Of a stretch of DNA of 64,000 nt, positions 16,383 through 25,395 are shown one piece after another (positions within the stretch are counted from its first letter, which is position 1; each line of letters begins with the position of its first letter). The position numbers and the translations under genes are program-made. The notes below the pieces were generated by a model. It was not told the DNA's origin. It saw only the letters and a list, made by a program, of their open reading frames with translations, and ran no database searches. The DNA comes from Pseudomonadota bacterium (GTDB taxonomy: Bacteria; Pseudomonadota; Gammaproteobacteria; Xanthomonadales; SZUA-38). The stretch spans positions 1 through 64,000 of the forward strand of contig JBCCCR010000019.1 of NCBI GenBank assembly GCA_039033415.1, read 5' to 3'.

Positions 16383-17108
16383 TTACCGACTGAGTGCTGC
16401 GGCTGAATCCAGGGCAAGCATCCGGCGGATGGACTCCTCGATCTGACCGCCGCAGTAAGTCTTTCCGTAAACCTCTTCTTGCGAGGCGACAAAGTCAGCT
16501 AGCGAGGGCTTGACGCCGATCAGACTGCAGTGGACAAAAACCTCCGGTGCGTGCCGGCGTAGATCTGACTCGAGTTCGGGCAGGCACCGAATCATGTTGC
16601 CGAACAGGGCATAAACCGCGATATCAGCATAGGTCACCGATGGCGTTCCAAAGCAACCGCGGCGCAGCAGGTCTTCGAATAGCTGCATCCATCGTGGCAG
16701 ACGGCGTGAGCGGAATTCGACCCACGCGTCACGCTCCCACATGATTGAGCCGTTGTAGCGGCAGATCTCCATCAGCACGTCGTTACAGTCCATCAGCACT
16801 TTCATGGCGTAAGCCTGGTCTTTTGGATCTTCAGGCTGGAGGCCGAGATCGGGAGCCACGTAATGCACAATCGCCGGCATCTGGCTGATTGATCGGCCCA
16901 TTTTTCGGTCGTGCAGGACCGGCGGCCCGATGAAGGGTATGGCTTGCTCATTCGGAGCCAGGTGCTGGTGGGCGCTGATCTCTTCGTAGACGTCCGCTTC
17001 CGCGAGCGGCTCGTTGCGATAAGCGAAAAGGTAGCTGACAAAACACCCTCGGAAGGGAATCGGCCAGTAAACGAGTTCGTAGCGGGGGTCTGCGGTCGGA
17101 TCTGACAC
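16383..17108 (-). CDS. Glutathione S-transferase family protein
   Basis: A 241-residue protein with a thioredoxin-like N-terminal domain (YELVYWPIPFRGCFVSYLFAYRNEPLAEADV; SQMPAIVHYV carries the usual Ser in place of the Glu-Ser glutathione clamp) and a helical C-terminal domain with the conserved N-capping region SVTYADIAVYALFGNM. It resembles the GST branch with an aromatic/proline-rich active site start rather than a classical Ser/Cys catalytic residue, so catalysis cannot be assigned. It is monocistronic, flanked by gaps of about 90 and 260 bases; the larger gap (16120-16382) holds no feature I recognise. Confidence 0.85.
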   Translation of the reverse strand: MSDPTADPRYELVYWPIPFRGCFVSYLFAYRNEPLAEADVYEEISAHQHLAPNEQAIPFIGPPVLHDRKMGRSISQMPAIVHYVAPDLGLQPEDPKDQAYAMKVLMDCNDVLMEICRYNGSIMWERDAWVEFRSRRLPRWMQLFEDLLRRGCFGTPSVTYADIAVYALFGNMIRCLPELESDLRRHAPEVFVHCSLIGVKPSLADFVASQEEVYGKTYCGGQIEESIRRMLALDSAAALSR

Positions 17109-17201
17109 GACGCCTGCTCCTGGGTTGCCTCAATCATCCGAAGCTTGCACGAGGAAAGCCCCCTCATCAAAGATCGGAGGGTGGCACAACCAGGACGGCG
17201 A

Positions 17202-19124
17202 TCAGCCTTTGCCCTGTCGGCCAGACCTTGGCCAGCTGATCGTGAGCTTGGTGCCTGGCTCCACGGACTCGATAAGCAGTTCGCCACCCAGACGATGGGC
17301 CCGCTCGGTCATGTTTTTCAGCCCCCGACCGCTGGAGGGGTGACGCGGCAGTCCTCGACCGTTGTCAGCAACCACCAGAGAAAGCATGCCAGCCGTTTTG
17401 GTCGACAACCGGACCGCAACCGACGTTGCCTTTGCATGGCGAAGCACGTTGGAAAAGGCCTCCTGAAGGAAACGGAGCACGTTGAGCATACCGTCGACGC
17501 TCAGCCGTTCGTTTGCTGCGTCGGCGTCGATCACCCAGGAGAGCGCCAGGCCCGCTTCGGTCAGGCTGGGCTCGATCCTTTCACGAAATCCTCCGAGCGC
17601 CAGGCCAATCGATTCGTCTGCGTGATCCAGGGACGAAACGATCAGGCGAAGATCATCGAGGGCGCGCGCGACCTCCTGTGCCGCATCGTCGGTGCTGGCC
17701 TGGCCGCCTCGCAGTCTGACCAGCAGCGACACCAGCTGGCCACCCAGCCCGTCGTGCATGTCCCTCATCAGTCGCTGCCTTTCTTCCAAGACCGTTCGCT
17801 TCTGGCTCTCCTCCTGTTCGCGTTGATGGCCAGCTCGCAGTTCAACCTCCTGGGCTGCCAGCCGCTGATCGAGCACCCGGTTGAGCTGTTCCATCATGCG
17901 GCGCGCGCGAACACTTTGCCCAATGAGCACGGTGCTGCCGCCCAAGGCGAGGAGTAGCCCGCAAACCGGGGCCGCATAAAAGGTCAGGAACAGTTCCTCG
18001 GAAAAGGGCAGGCGCAGGTCAAAGCGGTCGTCCAGCGCGTCCACCACCACGGAGGTCAAGCAAATCGAGAACAGGATCGTCTCGTACCGTCTCGGCCAGG
18101 AGCCGGCCGAGCCATAGCGAAGAAACTGGACGATCGCGATGGGCACCAGCGTAAAGGTCAAGAGTGATTCCACCGGAAAGAGCCAGCGAAAGATCTGGCG
18201 CGATTCACCGACCATCCCAAGCGGCACCGCCGCTGCAATCAGCAGTGACGCGCCGATTCCGTAGCCGACCGACCAGCGCCGGCCCGCGCCAGTCCAGCTG
18301 GCGGCAAACCAGGCCAGGGCAAACAAGAACGCAAAGGTGATCTGGTAATGCAGGACCTGCTGCCATACGGGCGACAGCGCGGCGTCCAGCCCGAAAAAAC
18401 TGAAATTCCGGAGGCTCCAGGCGAGCAGAAGCACAAGAAGCGCGCGGGCACGAGCTTGGTCTGCTGGTGGCCACGGTATGGCGACCACCAATAATCCAAT
18501 GAACAGCATGATGCCGATGGCCGCCACGGGAAGCTCAACGCTGATCAGGCGCGACCACCAATAGGCTGAGAGGTGGTCAGCCTGGGTGCCGACAAAAAAG
18601 GCGGGGAGGATTTTGAGCCGCGATCCCAATACACGGAATTCGAGCATATTCTCACCCGGCAGCAGCAGCGCGTTCGGCAGTGCAAATAACGTTGGGTCGA
18701 AGCCGCCCGCTGCACCCGGGAGCTCCGACGGCAGCTGGGCTGTCAGCGTTTGGCCGTTGAGGCGCACTTCGGCCACCCGCCGTTTCCAGCTGAGGTAAAC
18801 CCCCAGCGAATCATCGCCAGCCGGTGCCTGGAAGCGGTGGGTAAACACCACTGAAGGTTCGCGCTGCGGGTCGACGTAGCGATAGCCGGGCACCGGGTGC
18901 AGAGGCACCCGAACCGTAGCAAGCGCGAGGCGGTTGTTTTCGGTGGGCGCCAAAACCTCGACGTCCGGGGCGTAGCTCAGGCTACCTGGCAACACCGCCC
19001 TTTCGCCAGCGCCAAGGCCAACAAAAAACATCAGCTGGCTGACGGTGAGCAGCGCCAGCGCTTGGAGCCAAACGCGTGACCGACCTACTGACAGCTTGGC
19101 TTCGCCAGCGGTCGGCGTACTCAC
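17202..19124 (-). CDS. NarL-type sensor histidine kinase (7TM, HisKA_3)
   Basis: A 640-residue kinase. One N-terminal helix leads to a periplasmic beta-sandwich domain (about 70-185, with LGVYLSWKRRVAEVRLNGQTL), then seven hydrophobic helices (about 195-400), an architecture like 7TMR-DISM receptors. A coiled coil (MMEQLNRVLDQRLAAQEVEL) leads to the HisKA_3 dimerisation box RLMRDMHDGLGGQL with the phosphoacceptor near His457, then a HATPase domain with an N box (FLQEAFSNVLRHA) and G box (VVADNGRGLP, GRGLKNM). It ends five bases before the response regulator start in gene order, so the pair forms one operon with the regulator first. The stimulus, probably a small periplasmic ligand, is unknown. 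Confidence 0.92.
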   Translation of the reverse strand: MSTPTAGEAKLSVGRSRVWLQALALLTVSQLMFFVGLGAGERAVLPGSLSYAPDVEVLAPTENNRLALATVRVPLHPVPGYRYVDPQREPSVVFTHRFQAPAGDDSLGVYLSWKRRVAEVRLNGQTLTAQLPSELPGAAGGFDPTLFALPNALLLPGENMLEFRVLGSRLKILPAFFVGTQADHLSAYWWSRLISVELPVAAIGIMLFIGLLVVAIPWPPADQARARALLVLLLAWSLRNFSFFGLDAALSPVWQQVLHYQITFAFLFALAWFAASWTGAGRRWSVGYGIGASLLIAAAVPLGMVGESRQIFRWLFPVESLLTFTLVPIAIVQFLRYGSAGSWPRRYETILFSICLTSVVVDALDDRFDLRLPFSEELFLTFYAAPVCGLLLALGGSTVLIGQSVRARRMMEQLNRVLDQRLAAQEVELRAGHQREQEESQKRTVLEERQRLMRDMHDGLGGQLVSLLVRLRGGQASTDDAAQEVARALDDLRLIVSSLDHADESIGLALGGFRERIEPSLTEAGLALSWVIDADAANERLSVDGMLNVLRFLQEAFSNVLRHAKATSVAVRLSTKTAGMLSLVVADNGRGLPRHPSSGRGLKNMTERAHRLGGELLIESVEPGTKLTISWPRSGRQGKG

Positions 19125-19129
19125 GTGGC

Positions 19130-19801
19130 TTATGGGTCCTCCAGCTGGATAAGCTGCTGCCGGATGGCAACACTGACCGCCTCTCCTCGAGAGTGGACGT
19201 GGAGCTTCCGGTATAGCCCTTTTACATACTCACCGACGGTATGAACCGACAGGTCGAATTGCCGAGCAACGTCCTTATAGCTCAAGCCCTGTGCAAGGCA
19301 TTCGAGCATCTGGAGCTCCCGAGTGGTCAGTCCATCTCCGCCGGTCTCAGCGGCCCGCAGCGCGGGCTTGTCCTGGCGAAAACGCTTCAGCAGGTGGCGA
19401 GCAACACCCGGACTGATGGGAGCATCGCCAGCCATAACGGACCGCAGCTGCGTTTCCAGCGTCTGCACGCTGGCATCTTTCAGCAGGTATCCGTCAGCGC
19501 CGGCCTCGAGGGCCGCCACCACCGTTCGTTCATCTCCCAGGACGGAAATCACCAGGATCTTTGCTTCCGGCCGATCACGACGACTGACCCGAATCAAATC
19601 AATGCCGCAACCGTCGTGTAGGTCCAGGTCGACGAGCAGCAGGTCGAAGGGGGTTGCCAGCAGCGCCAATCCCTCAGAAAAACCGCTGGCGGCGCCTTTG
19701 ACCTCAAAGCCGCTGGTGCGATTGATCAGCGAGGTTAGCGCGTCGCGGGTGGCGGGCTCGTCCTCGACCAATAGAATTTGGAGGCGATCAGCGTTCTGCA
19801 T
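19130..19801 (-). CDS. NarL/LuxR-family response regulator
   Basis: A 223-residue regulator. The receiver domain has the acidic pair in LVEDEP, phospho-acceptor Asp58 in LLLVDLDL, the Ser in ILVISVLGD and the Lys in YLLKDAS. The C-terminal LuxR-type HTH is clear: LTTRELQMLECLAQGLSYKD, then VARQFDLSVHTVGEYVKGLY. It is the cognate partner of the kinase encoded immediately downstream. Targets are unknown; the CSLREA gene next door, with a C5-N6-G6 palindrome upstream of it, is a candidate. Confidence 0.93.
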   Translation of the reverse strand: MQNADRLQILLVEDEPATRDALTSLINRTSGFEVKGAASGFSEGLALLATPFDLLLVDLDLHDGCGIDLIRVSRRDRPEAKILVISVLGDERTVVAALEAGADGYLLKDASVQTLETQLRSVMAGDAPISPGVARHLLKRFRQDKPALRAAETGGDGLTTRELQMLECLAQGLSYKDVARQFDLSVHTVGEYVKGLYRKLHVHSRGEAVSVAIRQQLIQLEDP

Positions 19802-19877
19802 CGATACGACGAAATAGTAGCAGGGTCAGCGAGAGGTGGCCGGATCCAAGTTAAGACGGCATCGACTAGCGCGCGCT

Positions 19878-21983
19878 TCAGCGGGTCATCTCGTCAATCC
19901 TGCGCGCGAGCAGTCCCAGCTCATCTTCGAAGCTGTCGGAAAAAACCTGGCCGGTCGCCGTTTCATCCTCGGCATTGTTGTCAATGAGACTGAGCTCAAG
20001 CTGCGAGGCGGGCGCAAAAACTTCTGCGATGTTGAGCAGCCGGCCCCGAAAGCTCGGGTCGGTTAACGCGTTCAGCGTGAAGACGGCGGTCGCGCCGGCA
20101 TCCAGGTCAACCAGCTCATCAATCGAGCCGCTGCCGTTGGCAGTACAGGCAGCGCCCGACCCGGGGGTGCAGATCCAGTTTGCCTGGCTGACGCCGACGG
20201 GCAGGGTGTCGATCACCCTCGCGCTCTGGACGTTGGTGTCGCCGCTGTTGTTTACCGCAATGGTGTAAGTCAGGGTCTCACCGGCGGTGAAGAAAACGCG
20301 GCCGTCATCCTTGCTGATAGAAAGGTCTACCACACGCTGGCAGTCCACCTGAACGGACGTCAGGTTGCTGCCGTTGAGCGTGCCGGTACCGCCGGTAACG
20401 CTGCAGAGCTGGTCGGGATTGTCCGGTTGGCTGCCGACGGTGACAGCGTAGGGCTGAAGGTCTTCCAGCGGTGTCGCAAAAACGAAGGTGCCGTTGCTCG
20501 CGACGTTCAGCGTGTCAGCGCCATTGAGCGTCAGACTCAGGCCGGTGCCCTCCAGGCCGCTCACCACCCCGCCAACGGTAAACGTATCCGTCGTGCAAGT
20601 GACGAGTAGAGTGATGTCCTCCGAGCCGGCAACGCCACCCGATGACTGGGCCGTGCAGCTTTGCGAAGGCGATACAACCTGACCGCCAATGTCGAACGTA
20701 TAGCTCAGGCCCGCAGGCAGACTGCCCAGGTAGGTTGGACCGCTGGCGGTAACCGTGACGGCGCTGCCGCCACTCAGGCTCGCTGTCAGTCCGGAGCCCA
20801 GATAGTTTTGGGTGACAGCAAAAAGGTTTGAGCCCTGTTCCTCGTAGGCGCCGACGTCGCACCGCGCCGGGGGTTGGCCATCACCTTCGGAAGGCCGGCG
20901 CAGGCCCCGCGCGTCTTCGCTGATGCCGCCGCAATCGTCGGTCCGATCCAGGGCGGGCGAACCGAGCCCCAGCGCCCGCGTTGGCACCGGACCGCCGAAG
21001 TCGGCCAGGTTGGTCAGCAGCGGGTTGACCTGGGCAACCGGCGCACCGCCGCAGCTACCGTTCTCGTCGATGGAGCTGGCGTCGATGGTGATGGTGGCGC
21101 CGGTACCCGTATTGCAGTTGTTTGCTGCGTCAGCAAGGATCGATCGACGAATCAAGACCTGGCTGTCGTCAGAGGCCACAACCTGGGCTGCACCGGTGTT
21201 GCCCGTAATAGTGTTGTTGTCAATAAACACGGTGGGCTCAACGGGACCGCCGCCAAAGCGGAGTCCAGAACCGCTGGAGCCGGCGCTGTTGCCGACAACC
21301 GTGTTATTACGCAGCACCACAAGACCGTTGCGCACAAAAATAGCGCCCCCGGCGAACCCGGCGCTATTGCCGACAAAGGTCGAGCTCAGGACCGCGCCGC
21401 CCTGGCCGTCCAGGTAAATGGCTCCACCTTGATTGGCGCCATTGCCCTGAAAGAAGCTGCTCCTGACCTCCGACGATCCCAAGCTTGAAATCGCGCCGCC
21501 AGCCTGGGTGAAGCTGTTCTGATTGTTCAGGAAACGGCCGCGGATAATCGTTACGTTGGCACCAGGCTGTACCGTCAATGCGCCGGACCCTGCGTTGGAA
21601 AACGTCAGATCGCGAACTTCGATGACGCCGGCGGAAAACGTCAGCACCGGATACCCGATGGTGCTGGGTTCAACGCGCAGCAGGTCGTCTCCCGGACCAA
21701 CAATTTCGACATCGGTGCCGCCGGTGCCGAAAGACAGAGAACTATCCACCAGCAGGACGCCGGAAAGGCCGGTCAAAAGCACCGAGTCCTCCGGACCGAA
21801 CGCACCCTGAGCCACACAGCTGGTTTGACGGACGTCAGCGACCGTTACGGACGCCAGGGCCTCGCGCAGGGAACAAAGGCCGTCCCCGTTCGTCTCAGAA
21901 TCTACGAGGGTGTTGACGGTGAGGGTTGCCGCCTGACAGGTAGCCCCAAGCAGCACGGCTGTCCAAGCCAAAATCCATTTCAT
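19878..21983 (-). CDS. Secreted CSLREA/parallel beta-helix protein with DUF11 domain
   Basis: A 701-residue exported protein with a signal peptide (MKWILAWTAVLLGATCQA). The CSLREA domain starts directly after it (LTVNTLVDSETNGDGLCSLREALASV). Residues about 100-330 are right-handed beta-helix repeats with alternating GNSAG/GNTG and VVLRNNTV-type turns, a fold used by polymorphic outer-membrane and adhesin-like proteins. Then come two beta domains and a DUF11 repeat (SKDDGRVFFTAGETLTYTIAVNNSGD). Near the C-terminus is VFSDSFE, followed by a short polar tail. A cell-surface or secreted structural role is likely; no enzymatic residues stand out. Confidence 0.82.
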   Translation of the reverse strand: MKWILAWTAVLLGATCQAATLTVNTLVDSETNGDGLCSLREALASVTVADVRQTSCVAQGAFGPEDSVLLTGLSGVLLVDSSLSFGTGGTDVEIVGPGDDLLRVEPSTIGYPVLTFSAGVIEVRDLTFSNAGSGALTVQPGANVTIIRGRFLNNQNSFTQAGGAISSLGSSEVRSSFFQGNGANQGGAIYLDGQGGAVLSSTFVGNSAGFAGGAIFVRNGLVVLRNNTVVGNSAGSSGSGLRFGGGPVEPTVFIDNNTITGNTGAAQVVASDDSQVLIRRSILADAANNCNTGTGATITIDASSIDENGSCGGAPVAQVNPLLTNLADFGGPVPTRALGLGSPALDRTDDCGGISEDARGLRRPSEGDGQPPARCDVGAYEEQGSNLFAVTQNYLGSGLTASLSGGSAVTVTASGPTYLGSLPAGLSYTFDIGGQVVSPSQSCTAQSSGGVAGSEDITLLVTCTTDTFTVGGVVSGLEGTGLSLTLNGADTLNVASNGTFVFATPLEDLQPYAVTVGSQPDNPDQLCSVTGGTGTLNGSNLTSVQVDCQRVVDLSISKDDGRVFFTAGETLTYTIAVNNSGDTNVQSARVIDTLPVGVSQANWICTPGSGAACTANGSGSIDELVDLDAGATAVFTLNALTDPSFRGRLLNIAEVFAPASQLELSLIDNNAEDETATGQVFSDSFEDELGLLARRIDEMTR

Positions 21984-22040
21984 GGTCCCATCTCCAGCTG
22001 GTTACAGCGTCGATGGTCAGCGTTGAGTGGTAGCCAGGCC

Positions 22041-22060
22041 ATCCCCCGAAACTGGGGGGT
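22041..22060. promoter_or_regulatory. C5-N6-G6 palindrome upstream of the CSLREA gene
   Basis: ATCCCCC (22041-22047) and GGGGGGT (22054-22060) flank GAAACT, giving a seven-pair inverted repeat with one T-G pair about 58 bases before the CSLREA start. It could be an operator for a dimeric regulator or a hairpin. Its CCCCCGAAA half also occurs just upstream of the diheme gene. Confidence 0.4.
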
Positions 22061-22219
22061 GCCCGGTCAATCTTTTCGGTGACTAAAGCTGGCGGCCATC
22101 CATGGCGCCCGCCTTCCCTGGGCTCGATTGAAGCAAGTGGTTGTCGGCTAAAGTTTTATTGGTGGCCGCCGATAGCATCCGTGTCTCTTTTGGGCGCACC
22201 TCAGCGCCGCCGGATCAGG

Positions 22220-23995
22220 ATGGAAGCGGAACTCTTAAACGATATCGTCGAGTGGGCGGGCGAGGTGGCGTCCATCGGCTACTGGTCTTACGATCCGGAG
22301 ACGGGGCAGGTCACCTGGTCGGATCAGGCCGCTAAACTGCTGGGTTTGACGCCCGGCGCCATGACCGCTTCCAATGAGAGCTTCTTTCAGGTGTTTTCCG
22401 ACGACGAAACGGTTTCGTCGGACGGCGACTTCGACGACTGTCTGTCGCAGGATGCCCCCTTTGTTGTCGAGCGGAATATCCAGACTGCTGGGTCCGGTGA
22501 GCGACGGGTTCGGATGATCGGGCGGAAGCGGGCGGCCTCTGACACCATGTCCGAGCGGCTGGTGGGAATTGTGCAGGACACGAGCCAGGAGCATGCGCGT
22601 CAGCAGTCGCTGGGTACCGCGCTTCGCTGGCTGGAAACCGCCAGTGAAATCGCCAGCCTTGGCTATTGGTACCTCGACGTCACCAACCAGAACCTGGAGT
22701 GGTCGGACGAGGTCTTTCGAATCCACGGCTACGAGCCCGGCGAGTTTATCCCGGAACTGGAAAACGCGATCGACGCTTATCATCCCGACGACCGGGAGCG
22801 GATCACCGCAGCGGTCCAGCGGGGGCAGGAAACCGGGGAGCCCTGGGCCCTGCACGCATGCCTGGTTCAGCGAGACGGCAGCATTCGGCAGGTCATGGCT
22901 CGAGGCAAGCCGCTGTACGAAAGCGGCCGCCTGATGGCGCTTTTCGGCGTGCTGCAGGACATCACGGACCAGGAGCAGCGGCTGGCGAATGAGCGGTTGT
23001 TTGTCTCCCTGGTTCAGCAAACGCCGGAGGGGATTTGCATTACCGACGTCAACGGTCACTGCGAATGGGTTAACGAAGCGTTCGAGAAGCTCACCGGATT
23101 TTCGGCGAACGAAATGCACGCGCAGAAACCCGGGCAGCTGCTGCAGGGGCCGGAAACCGATCCTGAGACCGTCGCCCGCATTGCCCAGGCGCTTGAGGCG
23201 CACCAGCCCTACTCCTGCGAGATTCTGAATTATCGTCGCGACGGATTGCCTTACTGGACGCGGTTGAGCATCTTTCCGCATTTTGACGAACACGGCGAGC
23301 TGACCCATTACATGTCGATCCAGATCGACGTGACGGAGCAGCGGAAGGCCGAAGAAAAGCTGGCGGAGCAGACGCGATCGCTTGAGCTCAGCAATTTTCA
23401 GCTTTCCCGGCAGCGGACGACAGCGGAGATCATCGCCAGGCAGGATCGCGAGATCCGCGAGGAGCTGGAAACGGCGGTTGAGCGCAGTCGAGAGCTCCAG
23501 GACGAGCTCCGGCGTCTCGCGCATTTTGACGAATTGACGGGCCTCCCGAATCGTCGCCACGTCCTCGAGCGGGCCGAGGCGGAGCTCAGGCGCTCAGTCC
23601 GCTACGGCCGGCCGCTATCCATCGTGATCACCGATATCGACCACTTCAAGCAAATCAACGATGGCTATGGCCACCAGGTCGGGGATGAAGCGATTCGGCA
23701 TGTGTCTGCGCTGCTGGCTCAATCGCTGCGCGAAGAAATCGACATGTGCGGTCGGATCGGCGGCGAGGAGTTTCTGCTGCTACTGCCGGAGTCGGAGGTC
23801 ACCGCTGCCGCGTTGCTGGCTGAGCGGTTGCGCAAACTGATCGAGGAATCCCCGCTGCGGTGTGGCGCACAATTCACCTGCAGCTTCGGCGTGGCTGAGA
23901 GGGATACGCACGAGACGCTCGAGGCGCTGATCAAGGCTGCCGACAGCAAGCTCTACGAAGCGAAGAACGGCGGGCGCAACTGCGTCCACTTTTAG
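22220..23995 (+). CDS. Multi-PAS diguanylate cyclase (GGEEF)
   Basis: A soluble protein of 591 residues from the ATG at 22220, chosen because it opens directly into the first PAS domain; an upstream in-frame start would add a Trp/Pro-rich stretch without homology character. Three PAS domains follow in order (WSYDPETGQVTWSDQAAKLL; ASLGYWYLDVTNQNLEWSD; GICITDVNGHCEWVNEAFEKL), then a coiled coil and a GGDEF domain with FDELTGLPNRR, DIDHFKQIND and active-site GGEEF. The inhibitory RxxD site is not conserved (Glu-Glu-Ile-Asp at that position). It should make c-di-GMP in response to a PAS-sensed signal. Confidence 0.92.
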   Translation: MEAELLNDIVEWAGEVASIGYWSYDPETGQVTWSDQAAKLLGLTPGAMTASNESFFQVFSDDETVSSDGDFDDCLSQDAPFVVERNIQTAGSGERRVRMIGRKRAASDTMSERLVGIVQDTSQEHARQQSLGTALRWLETASEIASLGYWYLDVTNQNLEWSDEVFRIHGYEPGEFIPELENAIDAYHPDDRERITAAVQRGQETGEPWALHACLVQRDGSIRQVMARGKPLYESGRLMALFGVLQDITDQEQRLANERLFVSLVQQTPEGICITDVNGHCEWVNEAFEKLTGFSANEMHAQKPGQLLQGPETDPETVARIAQALEAHQPYSCEILNYRRDGLPYWTRLSIFPHFDEHGELTHYMSIQIDVTEQRKAEEKLAEQTRSLELSNFQLSRQRTTAEIIARQDREIREELETAVERSRELQDELRRLAHFDELTGLPNRRHVLERAEAELRRSVRYGRPLSIVITDIDHFKQINDGYGHQVGDEAIRHVSALLAQSLREEIDMCGRIGGEEFLLLLPESEVTAAALLAERLRKLIEESPLRCGAQFTCSFGVAERDTHETLEALIKAADSKLYEAKNGGRNCVHF

Positions 23996-24006
23996 GGTCA
24001 AGCCCG

Positions 24007-25395
24007 CTAGGTCCCCCAGCCGCCCCCCAGCGACTTATAAAGCGCTATGAGGGCCACCACGGCGGCGGTCTCGCTGCCGGCAAGCTGATCTTCGGATTCC
24101 AGCACTCGGCGCTCGGCGTCCAGCACCTGCAGAAAATTATCCACGCCGGCCCGATAGCGACGTCGCGCGAGATCTGCGGCGCGAACGTTGGCGGCGGCAG
24201 CGTCTTTCAGGGCGGCAACCCGAATCAGCTCACTTTGAAAGCTGACCAGCGCCGACTCGGTTTCTGCCAGCGCATTGAGCCAGGTTTGTTCGAGCGTGTT
24301 CACGGCCGCCAGGGCCCGACCATCCGCGGCGCTGATCCGTGCGCGGACCCGGGCAAGGTCAAGTACCGGCCAGCTGAACGCCGGGCCGATGCTGTAGCTC
24401 CGGGTATCGCTGTCCGACAGGTCCCCGACGGAGAACGCCTGACGCCCCAAGCTGCCCAGCAGGTCGAAGCGCGGGTAGAGCTCCGCTGTGGCAACACCAA
24501 TACGATAGGTGGCGGCCGCCAGGAGTCGCTCGGCGGAGCGGACGTCGGGCCGTCTTCGCAGCAGCTCGCTCGGAGCGCCGACGGCGATGTTGACGGGTAT
24601 TTCAGGCAGGCGACCATTGGGTGTGATCTGCGCCGCAATCTGTGTCGGGGTTTGCCGCGTCAGCACGCCCAGCCGATAACGTTGGCCCTGGACGCTGGCA
24701 TACAGCGACGGAATCAGCGCCTGGGTGGCAAGCAGCTGCGCCTCAGCCCGCGCTACATCCAGATCCGTGCCGCGACCGCCGTCCCGCAAGGTCCGCGTCA
24801 GGTCGAGGGTTGTGCGTTGGTTAGCGGCGTTGCGGCGGGCAACCTCTAGTCGACGCTGCGTGCCGCGCATCTCGGCGAACGCAAGCCCCACCTCGGCCGC
24901 CACCGCCACCTGCGCGTCTTCCAGGCTGGCTTCCGCGGCTTCAACTTCCGCGGCGGCGGCGGCGGTGGCGCTTCTGACCCGGCCGAAGAAATCGAGCTCC
25001 CAGGTGGTGTCGATGCTCAGGCGATACACCTCGTTGGCGTCGACGCTGAAGCCGGGAAACACCTGGCCCTGACGCTGTCGGGTGGCGTTGCCGGCGGCGC
25101 TTCCCACCGGCAGACGGACACGGGCGGTTTCGGCGTAGGTTGCGCGCGCGACCTGCAGGTTGGCGCGGGCGATCTCAACCGTGTTGTTGGCCTCCAGCGC
25201 TTGATTCACCAAAGCGAGAAGCTCCGGTTCGCCTAGCGTGACCCACCAGCGTTCCATCACCTCACCGGTGCTGAGTGGCTGTTCAATCGGGCGGTGAAAC
25301 GCCGGGTCCTGCGCTAGCTCGGGCGTTTGATAGTCAGGCCCAACCGTGCAGGCTGCAATCAGTAGCGCAGACGATGAGGCGAGCAGTCGTCTCAC
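24007..25395 (-). CDS. RND outer-membrane factor lipoprotein (NodT/OprM family)
   Basis: A 462-residue outer-membrane efflux channel. It begins with a lipoprotein signal ending in the lipobox LIAAC, then TVGPDYQTPE, the classic NodT-family start. Two OEP repeats with long helices (VEIARANLQVARATYAETA; LEDAQVAVAAEVGLAFAEMRG; VAALKDAAAANVRAADLARR) give the trimeric barrel-tunnel. It overlaps the upstream RND permease gene by four bases, making the third member of a complete tripartite pump operon. No transcriptional regulator lies beside the operon. Confidence 0.94.
   Translation of the reverse strand: MRRLLASSSALLIAACTVGPDYQTPELAQDPAFHRPIEQPLSTGEVMERWWVTLGEPELLALVNQALEANNTVEIARANLQVARATYAETARVRLPVGSAAGNATRQRQGQVFPGFSVDANEVYRLSIDTTWELDFFGRVRSATAAAAAEVEAAEASLEDAQVAVAAEVGLAFAEMRGTQRRLEVARRNAANQRTTLDLTRTLRDGGRGTDLDVARAEAQLLATQALIPSLYASVQGQRYRLGVLTRQTPTQIAAQITPNGRLPEIPVNIAVGAPSELLRRRPDVRSAERLLAAATYRIGVATAELYPRFDLLGSLGRQAFSVGDLSDSDTRSYSIGPAFSWPVLDLARVRARISAADGRALAAVNTLEQTWLNALAETESALVSFQSELIRVAALKDAAAANVRAADLARRRYRAGVDNFLQVLDAERRVLESEDQLAGSETAAVVALIALYKSLGGGWGT

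Noticed and set aside
22235-23560. 441-residue minus-strand open frame
   Set aside because: Antisense to the PAS-GGDEF gene, with no recognisable motifs.
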